45,467 bases of DNA, from contig JABDRL010000370.1 in NCBI GenBank assembly GCA_013041765.1, forward strand, positions 1-45,467, given 5' to 3'. This DNA comes from Dactylosporangium sp. GTDB taxonomy: Bacteria > Actinomycetota > Actinomycetes > Mycobacteriales > Micromonosporaceae. The notes beneath the pieces are model-generated. The model saw only the letters and a list, made by a program, of their open reading frames with translations. It was not told the DNA's origin and ran no database searches. Positions 9,132 through 17,514 of the stretch are shown here, one piece after another (the stretch's first letter is position 1; each line of letters opens with the position of its first letter). The translations under genes were made by a program, and so were the position numbers.

Positions 9132-10226
9132 TCAGTCGACCGAGCCGTCCGCCGGGGCTGCGGCGCCCTGGCGGCGGTCGGTGGAACCGTGCACCCGGGT
9201 GACCCAGGCCTCCGGGCGGCTGAGTTCAGTCAACCGGGGCAGGGTTAGCGGTGACTGCCACACCGTGTTGAACCCGTCCATCCCGACCAACTCGACAACA
9301 CCCCGCACAAACGCTCGCCCCTCGGCGTACTGCCTAAGTTTGATCTCCACGCCGAGCAGCCGGCGCAGCACGCGCTCCAGCGGATTGGCGGTTTCCCGGC
9401 GGCGGTTGAACTTGGCCCTGATCTCCTCAACCGACGGGATCACCTCGGGGCCGACGCCGTCCATCACGAACTCCGCGTGCCCCTCCAGCAGCGTCATGAG
9501 CGCTGTCAGGCGGTCGAACACCGCTCGCTGGGCCGGCGTCTGGACCAGATCGAGGACCGACACGGAACTATCGGGATTCCGCACGACGTCGGAGAGCGCC
9601 GCCACGCCCCGCCGCAGCCGGTCGAGGATCTGGTCGCCGTCCAGCTGAGACGCGTCGGCCAGGGCCCCGACCTCGCCGAGGAAGTGGCCGCGCATCCACG
9701 GCACGGCCGTGAACTGCGTCCGGTGGGTCACCTCGTGCAGACACACCCACAGGCGGAACTGCCGGGAATCGGCGTGCAGCTTTCGCTCCGCCTCGACGAT
9801 GTTCGGGGCGACCAGCAGCAACCGCCCGGGATCCGAGGAGAAGACCTCGTACTGGCCGAGGACCTTGCCCGACAGGTATGCCAGCACGGTGCCGGCCTGG
9901 ACCCCGGTGGCGCGGGAACCGATCGCGGCGACGACGGGGTTGGGCTGCCGGTCCCCGGCCATGCGCTCGGCCAGGGGGTTCATGATCTGACGGAGGCCCT
10001 CGACGTTGGCGACCGCCCAGTCGCGCCGGTCGACGACGCTGACCGGGGGAACGGACGTGTGGGACCGCAGGCCGGTGTAGTCGGCGACGTGGCCCGCGGC
10101 CTCGTCGGTCAACCGACGCAGGTCGGCGACGGCCTCGGCGGCCTCGGCGTAGGACACGTGGGGGCCACTTTTCCCGAGGGTCGCCGCGGTAGTCGCAGCG
10201 AGATCCCAGTCAACGAACTGCGCCAT
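9132..10226 (-). CDS. DUF2342 family zinc-dependent metalloprotease (Rv3626c-like)
   Basis: 364 residues from ATG 10226 (MAQFVDWDLA). The zinc site HEVTH is followed later by the conserved LLEGHAEFVMDGVG, which supplies the third ligand in this family. The family has been annotated as associated with coenzyme F420 biosynthesis because of co-occurrence, but its substrate is not known to me. The order dacB, DUF2342, tilS, hpt is conserved in mycobacteria (Rv3627c to Rv3624c), which supports the assignment. Predicted cytoplasmic, with no signal sequence. A frame extension to 10247 adds seven residues and is less likely. Confidence 0.9.
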   Translation of the reverse strand: MAQFVDWDLAATTAATLGKSGPHVSYAEAAEAVADLRRLTDEAAGHVADYTGLRSHTSVPPVSVVDRRDWAVANVEGLRQIMNPLAERMAGDRQPNPVVAAIGSRATGVQAGTVLAYLSGKVLGQYEVFSSDPGRLLLVAPNIVEAERKLHADSRQFRLWVCLHEVTHRTQFTAVPWMRGHFLGEVGALADASQLDGDQILDRLRRGVAALSDVVRNPDSSVSVLDLVQTPAQRAVFDRLTALMTLLEGHAEFVMDGVGPEVIPSVEEIRAKFNRRRETANPLERVLRRLLGVEIKLRQYAEGRAFVRGVVELVGMDGFNTVWQSPLTLPRLTELSRPEAWVTRVHGSTDRRQGAAAPADGSVD

Positions 10227-10240
10227 GCCACCCACCGTAC

Positions 10241-10342
10241 CCGGCAACCGCCCGATTCACCGGCAACCGCAGGCAGCCACCGCCACCACCACCGGCAACC
10301 GCCCCGTTCACCGGCAACCGCAGGCAGCCACCGCCACCACCA
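10241..10342. repeat. 51-bp tandem duplication spanning the dacB stop codon
   Basis: Copies at 10241-10291 and 10292-10342 are both 51 bp and differ at only two adjacent bases (positions 14-15 of the unit). Within each copy CCGGCAACCG appears twice, 20 bp apart. The second copy contains the last codons and stop of dacB (minus strand); the first copy repeats them in the gap before the DUF2342 gene. Confidence 0.9.
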
Positions 10343-11786
10343 ACCGATCCAGGCTTTGCTGCGCGGCGGTCGTGTCACCGGTGGCATCGGCGATCATGGC
10401 GAAGGCCAGCAGCCGCCCGTCGGCGTCCACGACGATGCCGGCGATGGCGTTCACCCCGGTGAGGGTGCCGGTTTTGGCTCGGACGTTGCCTGCCGCCGAG
10501 CGCCCGGTCGCCGTGGTCAGGTAGCGCTCGTCCAGCGTTCCCGAGTACCCGGCGACGGGCAGGCCGCTGAAGATCGCATGCAGCCGCGCGTTGTCCTGGC
10601 TCGCGGCGGTCGACAGGATCGAGGTCAGCAGGCTGGCGGTCAACCGGTTGTCCCGGGACAGCCCGCTTCCGTCGGCAAGGTCGTAGCCATCGGTCGGCAG
10701 GCCGAGTTCGCCGAGCACCGACTTCATTGCCGCCGCGGCGCCGACGAAGGTGACCGGCTGTCCCCGGGCGATGGCCACCTGCCTGGCCAGTGCTTCGGCG
10801 ATGACGTTGTCGCTCTCGCTGAGCATCAGTTCCACGACCCTGGCCAGCGGCGGTGAATGGACCTGACCGAGTTCCCGCGCGCCCTGTTCCGCCGTGCCCG
10901 CGGCGACGTCCGCCCCGGACAGGCCCAGGGCCTTGGCGAAGGCCTGCGCGGCGGCGAGATCCGGTTTGGAGTACCGCTGGGCCGCGCCGTTCTTCGACTG
11001 GGAGTTCACCCTCGCCCCGTCGACGGCGAGCGCCGTCACCGCGGCACCGTAGCCGCCGGTCGGAATGTCCGAATCCCAGCCGGGGCCGTAGACGTCGCCG
11101 GTGAAGAGCGAGGAGTCGTAGACGACTCGGGCCGGGGCCACCCCGCCCAGGGCCGTCCGTACCTGGGTTGCGAGATCGTCGAGACGTGCCGCCCCGGGGT
11201 ACGTGCCGTCCGGCCCGGCCGCCAGGGTCGGGTCGCCGGCCCCGACCAGAACGACCTCGCCCGGTTTCGTGCCGGCGAACACTTTTGTGGTGATCTGGTA
11301 GGCCGGACCCCGTGCGGCCAGGACGGTGGCGGCGGTCACGATCTTGGCGGTGGATGCCGGAACGGACGCGGTGTCCTTGCTGCTGAACAGCGATTGCCCG
11401 GTGGAAGCATCGACGATGGAAATCGCCGTGTGCCCGCCGAGTCCCGCCGCTGTGGCCAGCGGACTCACCGCGGCGCTCACCCCCGCCGAGGTCGGCACCG
11501 GGGCCTCCAACGACGAGGAGGCCAGCACGAGAGCCGGTTCCGGTGCCGGGGTGCCCTGGTGCCAGTCCGGGGGCGGTCCCAGCCACGGTCTGGCGGCAAG
11601 CGGCGCTCCGGCCCAGGCACCCGCCGCAGCGACGATGGTGACCAGGGCTCCGATCGCAATACCCCAGCGAGAACGACGCCGGGGTGCCGGTGGTGGTGCC
11701 GACACCCTGGCCCGGCCAACGGACGACGCGAGCGACTGTGGCACAGCCGACCCGCTCGCCTCGGCCTGTGGCTTCTGACCCGCCAT
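10308..11786 (-). CDS. dacB: D-alanyl-D-alanine carboxypeptidase / PBP4 (DacB)
   Basis: 492 residues. This is a class C penicillin-binding protein that trims or cleaves peptidoglycan cross-bridges outside the membrane. Catalytic motifs are complete: STAK (S145-K148), SDN in LSESDNVIAE, and KTG in AKTGTLTG (K438). The N-terminus has a polar basic stretch and a membrane segment (about residues 42-60, GIAIGALVTIVAAAGAWAGA), so the protein is probably anchored. The C-terminus (VVVAVAACGCR) lies inside the tandem repeat. It sits 21 bp downstream of eccD and heads the conserved DUF2342-tilS-hpt series. Confidence 0.93.
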   Translation of the reverse strand: MAGQKPQAEASGSAVPQSLASSVGRARVSAPPPAPRRRSRWGIAIGALVTIVAAAGAWAGAPLAARPWLGPPPDWHQGTPAPEPALVLASSSLEAPVPTSAGVSAAVSPLATAAGLGGHTAISIVDASTGQSLFSSKDTASVPASTAKIVTAATVLAARGPAYQITTKVFAGTKPGEVVLVGAGDPTLAAGPDGTYPGAARLDDLATQVRTALGGVAPARVVYDSSLFTGDVYGPGWDSDIPTGGYGAAVTALAVDGARVNSQSKNGAAQRYSKPDLAAAQAFAKALGLSGADVAAGTAEQGARELGQVHSPPLARVVELMLSESDNVIAEALARQVAIARGQPVTFVGAAAAMKSVLGELGLPTDGYDLADGSGLSRDNRLTASLLTSILSTAASQDNARLHAIFSGLPVAGYSGTLDERYLTTATGRSAAGNVRAKTGTLTGVNAIAGIVVDADGRLLAFAMIADATGDTTAAQQSLDRLVVAVAACGCR

Positions 11787-11807
11787 GCCCCTGCCCTTCG
11801 TCGACAG

Positions 11808-13211
11808 CTAGCCCACGATTCCCCGGGCCAGACCGTACAGACCCAGCACCGCGCAGGCACAGGGCACGGCGGAGACAACGCAGAGCGCCTCCAGTACGTC
11901 GGCCGCTTTCCCAAGGTACGGCGAGGGCGCACGGGTGGCGTATCGCATCGCGGCCCCGGCGATGATCACGGAAAGCAGGGCCAGCAGCGTCGCCACGACG
12001 AGGTTGCCCCCGTCGGCCCGGCCGCCCATCACGGCGACCGCGAGCGTCGCCATTCCGGCGACGCCGGCTCCGAGCAGCGGCAACCGCTGGTGCACGGTGA
12101 CGAAGAGCCTGGCCCGCAGCAGCAGTGCCACCGAGGTGAGGCCCACCAGGATCCGTCCGCCAACGCCCCCGTGCCACGCCACGGTCCCGGCCGCGACCGT
12201 TCCGGCCACCCCTGCGGCCAGCAGCATTCCGGTGAGGACCTCGTCGGTTCTGGCGACAGCCGCGAAGACCAGCGCCCGGTCCGGCTGCGGGTCGAGGCCG
12301 CTGCCGCTGTCCTGGAGATCGGACGGCAGGGAGGTCACCGGCAGGGGGAGCCGGCCGAGGCGGATGGCCAGCAGTGGTATCGCTCCGGCCGCGGTGACGA
12401 TCGTGGTCAGGACGATCGCCGCTGCCCCCGCCGGGGTCACCAGGTACGCGAGCAGTGCGCTCACGGCGCCGAGCAGGCCGGTGACCGTGCCGCAGACGAA
12501 CACCCGCAGCCGGTGACCGACGCCGATGCCGGCAACGATGCTGGCGACCAGGAGCGCCATCGATCCCACGAGGAACAGGGAAACGCGCTCGTCACCGCTG
12601 GTCTCGGACAGGGCGGAGCCGGGGGCCAGCATGAGTGCACCGCCGAGCACGGCGTAGGGCAGGGCGTACGACGCCAGGGCCGCCCCCGCCGCCGCATCGC
12701 CGTAGGCCCTGGAGACGGCGGTTCCCGCGATGATCAGCAGGAGGGCGGTGCCCATCGCGGCCGCTGCCGGCAGCCGCCAGTCAGGTCCCGACAGCCAGAT
12801 GCCCACCAGCCCGAGGCCGGCCGCGATCCCGGCGACGGCCCTGCCGGCCGTCCGGGTCGTCGCCGCCGTCCAGGCGGCCCCGCTGCGCCTGGTCCCTTCG
12901 ACGATCACCTCGACGATGTCGTCGTACTCCGCTTCCGGCCAGTGCGTCGCCGCGGGGACCAGATGCAGCACGGCGCCGTCCCGGACACCCTGGGCCGCCA
13001 GGCCACTGGTGGGATCAAGCCCCGTGCCGTCGGCTTGACGCAGCAGCCATCCTCCGTGGCTCTCACCGTCGTCGGCCAGCCCGTCGCCAGCGTGGTGCAG
13101 CACCTCGGTGAGGAACTCGGCGACGGGCACTCCGTCCGGAAGCGCGACGTCGACCCGCCGGTGCGGTGCCTTGATCGTCACCCGGGCAAGACCGGTCATC
13201 GCTGATGGCAT
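11808..13211 (-). CDS. eccD: Type VII secretion integral membrane protein EccD
   Basis: 467 residues. EccD forms the membrane vestibule of the ESX secretion complex together with EccB, EccC and EccE. Residues 1-95 are a ubiquitin-like (YukD-type) domain (RVTIKAPHRRVDVALPDGVPVAEFL, then LAAQGVRDGAVLHLVP). The rest is a series of hydrophobic helices, about eleven, as in the family. ATG 13211 and ATG 13199 are both possible starts and neither has a clear Shine-Dalgarno. It is divergent from eccC across a 157-bp gap and only 21 bp upstream of dacB, suggesting a transcript joining secretion and wall genes. Confidence 0.9.
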   Translation of the reverse strand: MPSAMTGLARVTIKAPHRRVDVALPDGVPVAEFLTEVLHHAGDGLADDGESHGGWLLRQADGTGLDPTSGLAAQGVRDGAVLHLVPAATHWPEAEYDDIVEVIVEGTRRSGAAWTAATTRTAGRAVAGIAAGLGLVGIWLSGPDWRLPAAAAMGTALLLIIAGTAVSRAYGDAAAGAALASYALPYAVLGGALMLAPGSALSETSGDERVSLFLVGSMALLVASIVAGIGVGHRLRVFVCGTVTGLLGAVSALLAYLVTPAGAAAIVLTTIVTAAGAIPLLAIRLGRLPLPVTSLPSDLQDSGSGLDPQPDRALVFAAVARTDEVLTGMLLAAGVAGTVAAGTVAWHGGVGGRILVGLTSVALLLRARLFVTVHQRLPLLGAGVAGMATLAVAVMGGRADGGNLVVATLLALLSVIIAGAAMRYATRAPSPYLGKAADVLEALCVVSAVPCACAVLGLYGLARGIVG

Positions 13212-13257
13212 GGAGTACAGGTATCACGGTTTGCCCGGCAACGGTGACCCGAGCGCG

Positions 13258-13290
13258 GGGCACGGGGCGTGCCGGACGCCGTCCGTGCCC
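13258..13290. promoter_or_regulatory. Strong hairpin in the eccD/eccC divergent gap
   Basis: GGGCACGG (13258-13265) pairs with CCGTGCCC (13283-13290). Inside it GGCGT (13266-13270) pairs with ACGCC (13276-13280) around a GCCGG loop, leaving only a 2-nt bulge. The 13-bp stem lies 46 bp from the eccD start and 78 bp from eccC. It could be an operator, a leader structure or a small RNA element; no promoter element nearby is convincing. Confidence 0.5.
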
Positions 13291-13368
13291 ACCTCGGCCG
13301 GCCAGCGGGGTTCAGCAACAGGCCCTAACATCGGTCGCTGCATGCACACGAGCGGTTAGGAACGCGCT

Positions 13369-16300
13369 ATGAGTAGTGTTGTCGTCAAGCGCCAACCGCG
13401 CCGAGCCGCGCCGTCGATCCCGGACGGCGAGATCGTCGTTCTGTCTCCTCCCGAGATCCCCCAGACCGCGGGGTCCCGGTGGCAGCAAACGTTTCAGCTG
13501 CTGCCGATGTTGACCGGCACCATCGCGACCGCGCTGCTGTTCGCCGGGCAGCGCGGGGGGACCTACTCGTACGTCATCGGCGGGATTTTCGGAGTGTCGA
13601 CGCTCGGCATGCTCGCGACGAGCTGGAGCGGTGCCGGCCTGCCCCGAAAGGCCGAGATGATAGCGGCCCGCAGGGAGTATCTACGACATTTGTCCGGTTT
13701 GCGGCGACGGGTACGGGCCACCGTGGCCCAGCAGCAGGCCGGTCTGCACTACCGGCACCCGAGACCGGACCAGCTCTGGTCGACCGCCTCAAGTTTCCGG
13801 CTGTGGGAGCGACGTCCGGCCGACGCGGACTTCGCGGTCGTCCGGGTCGCCGTCGGGCCGCAGAGCCTTGCGACCCCCCTGGTCTGCCAGGAGACCCGGC
13901 CGCTGGAGGAGCTGGAGCCGATGACGGCCGGAGCGCTGCGACGCTTCCTGGACGCGTACTCCATCGTCCCGGACCTGCCGATCGCGATCTCCCTGCGCGG
14001 GTTCTCCCGGGTGTTCATCCGCGGCCGGGATGCCGACACGCGAGGCCTGACCAGAGCGATCATCGGGCAGCTCGCCGTGTTCCACGCGCCAGAGGACGTT
14101 CTGATCGCGATCTGCACCGCCCCCGATCTGCGGGCCACCTGGGAATGGGGGAAATGGCTGCCCCACGCGCTCCATCCGACCAGGCTCGATGCGGTCGGCC
14201 GGGTGCGGCTGATCGCCACCAGCGCTCGCGAGCTGGAGGAGCGCCTGGACGACCTGATCACCAGTCGACCCCGGTTCACGGCGACGGCCCCGACCTCCAC
14301 GGCGCCCCGGATCGTTGTGGTACTCGACGGCGGCGACCTCAGCGACAGCCAGCATCTGGCGACGGAGGGCGGCATCGACGCGGTCACGATTCTCGATCTC
14401 GACACCGTGCCGCCCCGGGTCCTGGATCGCTCCATGATCGTGCTCAACCCGTCGGGCGTCGACCGGGCACTGGTCACCACCACCCTCAGCGAGGCCGGCG
14501 AGGTCGGTCTCGCCGACACGTTCGGCGCGGTTGAGGCCGAGGCCCTCGCTCGCCGGCTCGCCCCGCTCCGCCTCGCGACGGCCGGCGGTGGCGGGGAGAC
14601 CCCCCTCGCCCGCGAGCAGGAACTCACCGAACTCCTGGACATCGGCGACCCCTATGCACTCGACGCCTCCCGGGCCTGGCGGCCCCGGCCGCACCGCGAC
14701 CGGCTGCGGGTTCCGATCGGTGTCGGTGGTGAGGGGCAGCCGATCGAACTCGATCTCAAGGAGAGCGCCCAGGACGGCATGGGGCCGCATGGCCTGCTCA
14801 TCGGTGCGACCGGATCGGGCAAGTCGGAGCTGCTGCGGACGCTGGTGCTCGGGCTGGCTACGACGCACTCCTCGGAGACGCTGAACTTCGTCCTGATCGA
14901 CTACAAGGGGGGCGCCACCTTCACCTCGCTGTGTCGGCTCCCGCACGTCGCGGCGGTCATCACGAACCTTTCCGATGAGCTGCCGCTGGTCGACCGGATG
15001 ACCGACGCGATCAACGGGGAGCTGGTGCGGCGGCAGGAACTGCTGCGCCGGGCCGGCAACTTCGCCTCCGCCCGCGACTACGAGAAGGCCCGCCTCGGCG
15101 GCGCCGCCCTGGCCGCGCTGCCCAGCCTGCTCATCATCTGTGACGAATTCTCGGAGCTCCTGGCCGCGAAGCCGGACTTCATCGACCTGTTCGTCCAGAT
15201 CGGTCGGGTCGGCCGCTCGCTGGGCGTCCACCTGCTTCTCGCCTCCCAGCGGCTGGAGGAGGGCAGGCTCCGCGGGCTGGACACCCACCTGTCCTACCGG
15301 GTCGGGCTGCGGACGTTCTCGGCGTTGGAGTCGCGAACCGTGCTCGGGGTGCCGGACGCGTTCGAGCTGCCGAGGTCCCCGGGCCACGGGTACCTGCGGT
15401 TCGGCACCGAGCCGCTGGAGCGGTTCAAGGCCGCCTATGTCTCCGGGCCCTACCGCGTGCCTGGCCAGCGCGCTGCCGTCGACCGGCACGGGCTGGGCCA
15501 CCAGATCGTCGACTACCCGACCCATTACGTTCCCCCTCCGGTCGCGCCGGATCCGGCCGACGAGTGCGAGTCGCCGGACGCGGACGCCTCGCCGCAGGAG
15601 GACAGCCTCCTGGACATCATCGTCGACCAGCTGGCCGGCCGGGGGGTCCCCGCGCACCAGGTGTGGCTACCGCCGCTGACCGATTCCCCGGCGCTCAACG
15701 ATCTGCTCGGTCCGGTCGCCGCCGAGCCCGACCGCGGGCTCACCGTGGTCAACCCGCAGCTGCGCGGTGCCCTGCGGGTGCCGACCGCGCTCGTGGACAA
15801 ACCCTTTGAGCAGCGTCGTGATCTGTTGTGGCTGCAACTCGACGGAGCGGCGGGCCATGTCGCCATCGTCGGCGGCCCGCAGAGCGGCAAGTCCACCGCG
15901 ATCCGCACCATGATCGTTTCACTCGCCCTGACCCACACCCCCACCGAGGTCCAGGTGTACTGCCTGGACTTTGGCGGCGGGCAACTGACCGGTCTGCGCG
16001 AGTTGCCGCATGTCGGAGGGGTCGCCGGTCGACTTGATCTCGCGGCCGTCCGGCGGACCGTCGCGGAGATCGCGACTCTGCTCACCGAGCGGGAGCAGCG
16101 GTTCTCCGCGGGCGAGATCGACACCATGGCGGCCTACCGGCGGCAGCGTGCCGCCTCGGCCAGCGGGACGACGATCAGCGCCGCGGCCGCGAACGACGCG
16201 TGGGGCGACGTCTTCCTCGTCATCGACGGGTGGGCGACCCTGCGCGGCGAGTACGACGATCTTGAACCGGTGATCACCGACATCGCGACCCGCGGGCTGT

Positions 16301-17337
16301 CCTACGGCGTCCACGTGGTCGCGGCCGCCTCGCGGTGGATGGACTTCCGGCCCGCCATCCGGGACCTGTTCGGCTCGCGCATGGAACTGCGGCTCGGGGA
16401 TCCGAGCGACTCGATGGTCGCCCGGAGGGCCGCGGCGAACGTGCCCCAGCGCTCCCCCGGCCGGGGCCTGACGGCGGAGTCCCTGCATTTCCTCACGGCC
16501 CTGCCCCAGCTGGGCTCGGACGACAGCGCCGATCTCGTCAGATCGCTGGTCTCGGCCTGGTCCGGCCGCTGCGCCCCGCCGGTCCGGCTCCTGCCGACCT
16601 CGGTGTCGTACTCCGTGGTCGAGCACGACCGGGCCGCCGAGCCGCTCGCGTTGCCCGTCGGCATCGCCGAGTCCGATCTCAAGCCGGTCCGGATCGATTT
16701 TTCGGCCGAGCCCCACACCCTGCTCTTCGGCGATGCCGAATGTGGCAAGTCGACGTTCCTGAGGGCGCTCGGGCGGACCATCGTGAGCCGGTTCACGCCG
16801 GAGCAGGCCCGGATCATCCTGGTCGACTACCGTCGAAGCCTGCTCGGGGCCATCGCGACGGAGCATCTGATCGGCTATGGCAGCACCGCCGCGTCGACGC
16901 AGGAGCTGATCGGATCCGTCGCCGGCTACATGGAACGGCGGCTGCCCGGCCAGGACGTCACCGCGGAGCAGCTGCGCGCCCGCTCCTGGTGGACCGGTCC
17001 GGAGTGCTTCGTGCTCATCGACGACTACGACCTCGTGGCGACCGGCCCGAGCAATCCGCTGCTGCCGTTGCTGGAGTACCTCCCCCAGGCCCGTGACGTC
17101 GGTCTGCATCTGGTGGTGACCCGACGCAGCGGCGGTGCGGGCCGGTCGCTGTACGAGCCGGTGATCCAGCGGCTGCGGGAACTGTCCTCGCCGGGAATCG
17201 TCCTGTCCGGTGACCGGGAGGAGGGCGCCCTGATCAGCAATGTCAGACCGTCCTCCATGCCACCCGGCCGGGGCTGGCTTGTCACCCGTCGGGAGGGTGC
17301 ACGCCTGGTGCAACTTGCTGACCTTCCGGATGGGTAG
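13369..17337 (+). CDS. eccC: Type VII secretion ATPase EccC (three FtsK/SpoIIIE domains)
   Basis: 1322 residues; the motor of ESX secretion, at the inner face of the membrane. Two membrane helices lie at about residues 40-85. Three P-loop ATPase modules follow: Walker A GATGSGKS (K485), GGPQSGKS (K841) and GDAECGKS (K1127). Domain 1 keeps a classical Walker B with Glu (LLIICDEFSEL); domains 2 and 3 have weaker ones (VIDGWATL, LIDDYDLV). This pattern is normal for EccC, where domain 1 is the principal ATPase and domains 2-3 bind substrate signals. The gene is a single unsplit chain, unlike the EccCa/EccCb pair of mycobacterial ESX-1. ATG 13369 follows GGTTAGGAAC, a weak ribosome site. Confidence 0.95.
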   Translation: MSSVVVKRQPRRAAPSIPDGEIVVLSPPEIPQTAGSRWQQTFQLLPMLTGTIATALLFAGQRGGTYSYVIGGIFGVSTLGMLATSWSGAGLPRKAEMIAARREYLRHLSGLRRRVRATVAQQQAGLHYRHPRPDQLWSTASSFRLWERRPADADFAVVRVAVGPQSLATPLVCQETRPLEELEPMTAGALRRFLDAYSIVPDLPIAISLRGFSRVFIRGRDADTRGLTRAIIGQLAVFHAPEDVLIAICTAPDLRATWEWGKWLPHALHPTRLDAVGRVRLIATSARELEERLDDLITSRPRFTATAPTSTAPRIVVVLDGGDLSDSQHLATEGGIDAVTILDLDTVPPRVLDRSMIVLNPSGVDRALVTTTLSEAGEVGLADTFGAVEAEALARRLAPLRLATAGGGGETPLAREQELTELLDIGDPYALDASRAWRPRPHRDRLRVPIGVGGEGQPIELDLKESAQDGMGPHGLLIGATGSGKSELLRTLVLGLATTHSSETLNFVLIDYKGGATFTSLCRLPHVAAVITNLSDELPLVDRMTDAINGELVRRQELLRRAGNFASARDYEKARLGGAALAALPSLLIICDEFSELLAAKPDFIDLFVQIGRVGRSLGVHLLLASQRLEEGRLRGLDTHLSYRVGLRTFSALESRTVLGVPDAFELPRSPGHGYLRFGTEPLERFKAAYVSGPYRVPGQRAAVDRHGLGHQIVDYPTHYVPPPVAPDPADECESPDADASPQEDSLLDIIVDQLAGRGVPAHQVWLPPLTDSPALNDLLGPVAAEPDRGLTVVNPQLRGALRVPTALVDKPFEQRRDLLWLQLDGAAGHVAIVGGPQSGKSTAIRTMIVSLALTHTPTEVQVYCLDFGGGQLTGLRELPHVGGVAGRLDLAAVRRTVAEIATLLTEREQRFSAGEIDTMAAYRRQRAASASGTTISAAAANDAWGDVFLVIDGWATLRGEYDDLEPVITDIATRGLSYGVHVVAAASRWMDFRPAIRDLFGSRMELRLGDPSDSMVARRAAANVPQRSPGRGLTAESLHFLTALPQLGSDDSADLVRSLVSAWSGRCAPPVRLLPTSVSYSVVEHDRAAEPLALPVGIAESDLKPVRIDFSAEPHTLLFGDAECGKSTFLRALGRTIVSRFTPEQARIILVDYRRSLLGAIATEHLIGYGSTAASTQELIGSVAGYMERRLPGQDVTAEQLRARSWWTGPECFVLIDDYDLVATGPSNPLLPLLEYLPQARDVGLHLVVTRRSGGAGRSLYEPVIQRLRELSSPGIVLSGDREEGALISNVRPSSMPPGRGWLVTRREGARLVQLADLPDG

Positions 17338-17514
17338 GCCCAGTTCCCGGGCCAGATGATCATTCGCCTCCTCTCACGCTGGGTGCGCAATCGATAGCTC
17401 CGGCGAGTCACTTGCCGGTCTGATCCGTTATGCCCTATCGGAGCCTGCCCGCACCCGATACCCGTGGGCCGCTGTCCTGCCACCAGGCTCCAGCGCTGGA
17501 GGAGGGGCTACAGG

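Noticed and set aside
10241-10342. CRISPR-like array
   Set aside because: Only two direct adjacent copies without spacers; a tandem duplication.
10857-13205. Long plus-strand open frame (about 780 codons) antisense to dacB and eccD
   Set aside because: Shadow of high-GC3 genes on the other strand, with no recognisable motifs.
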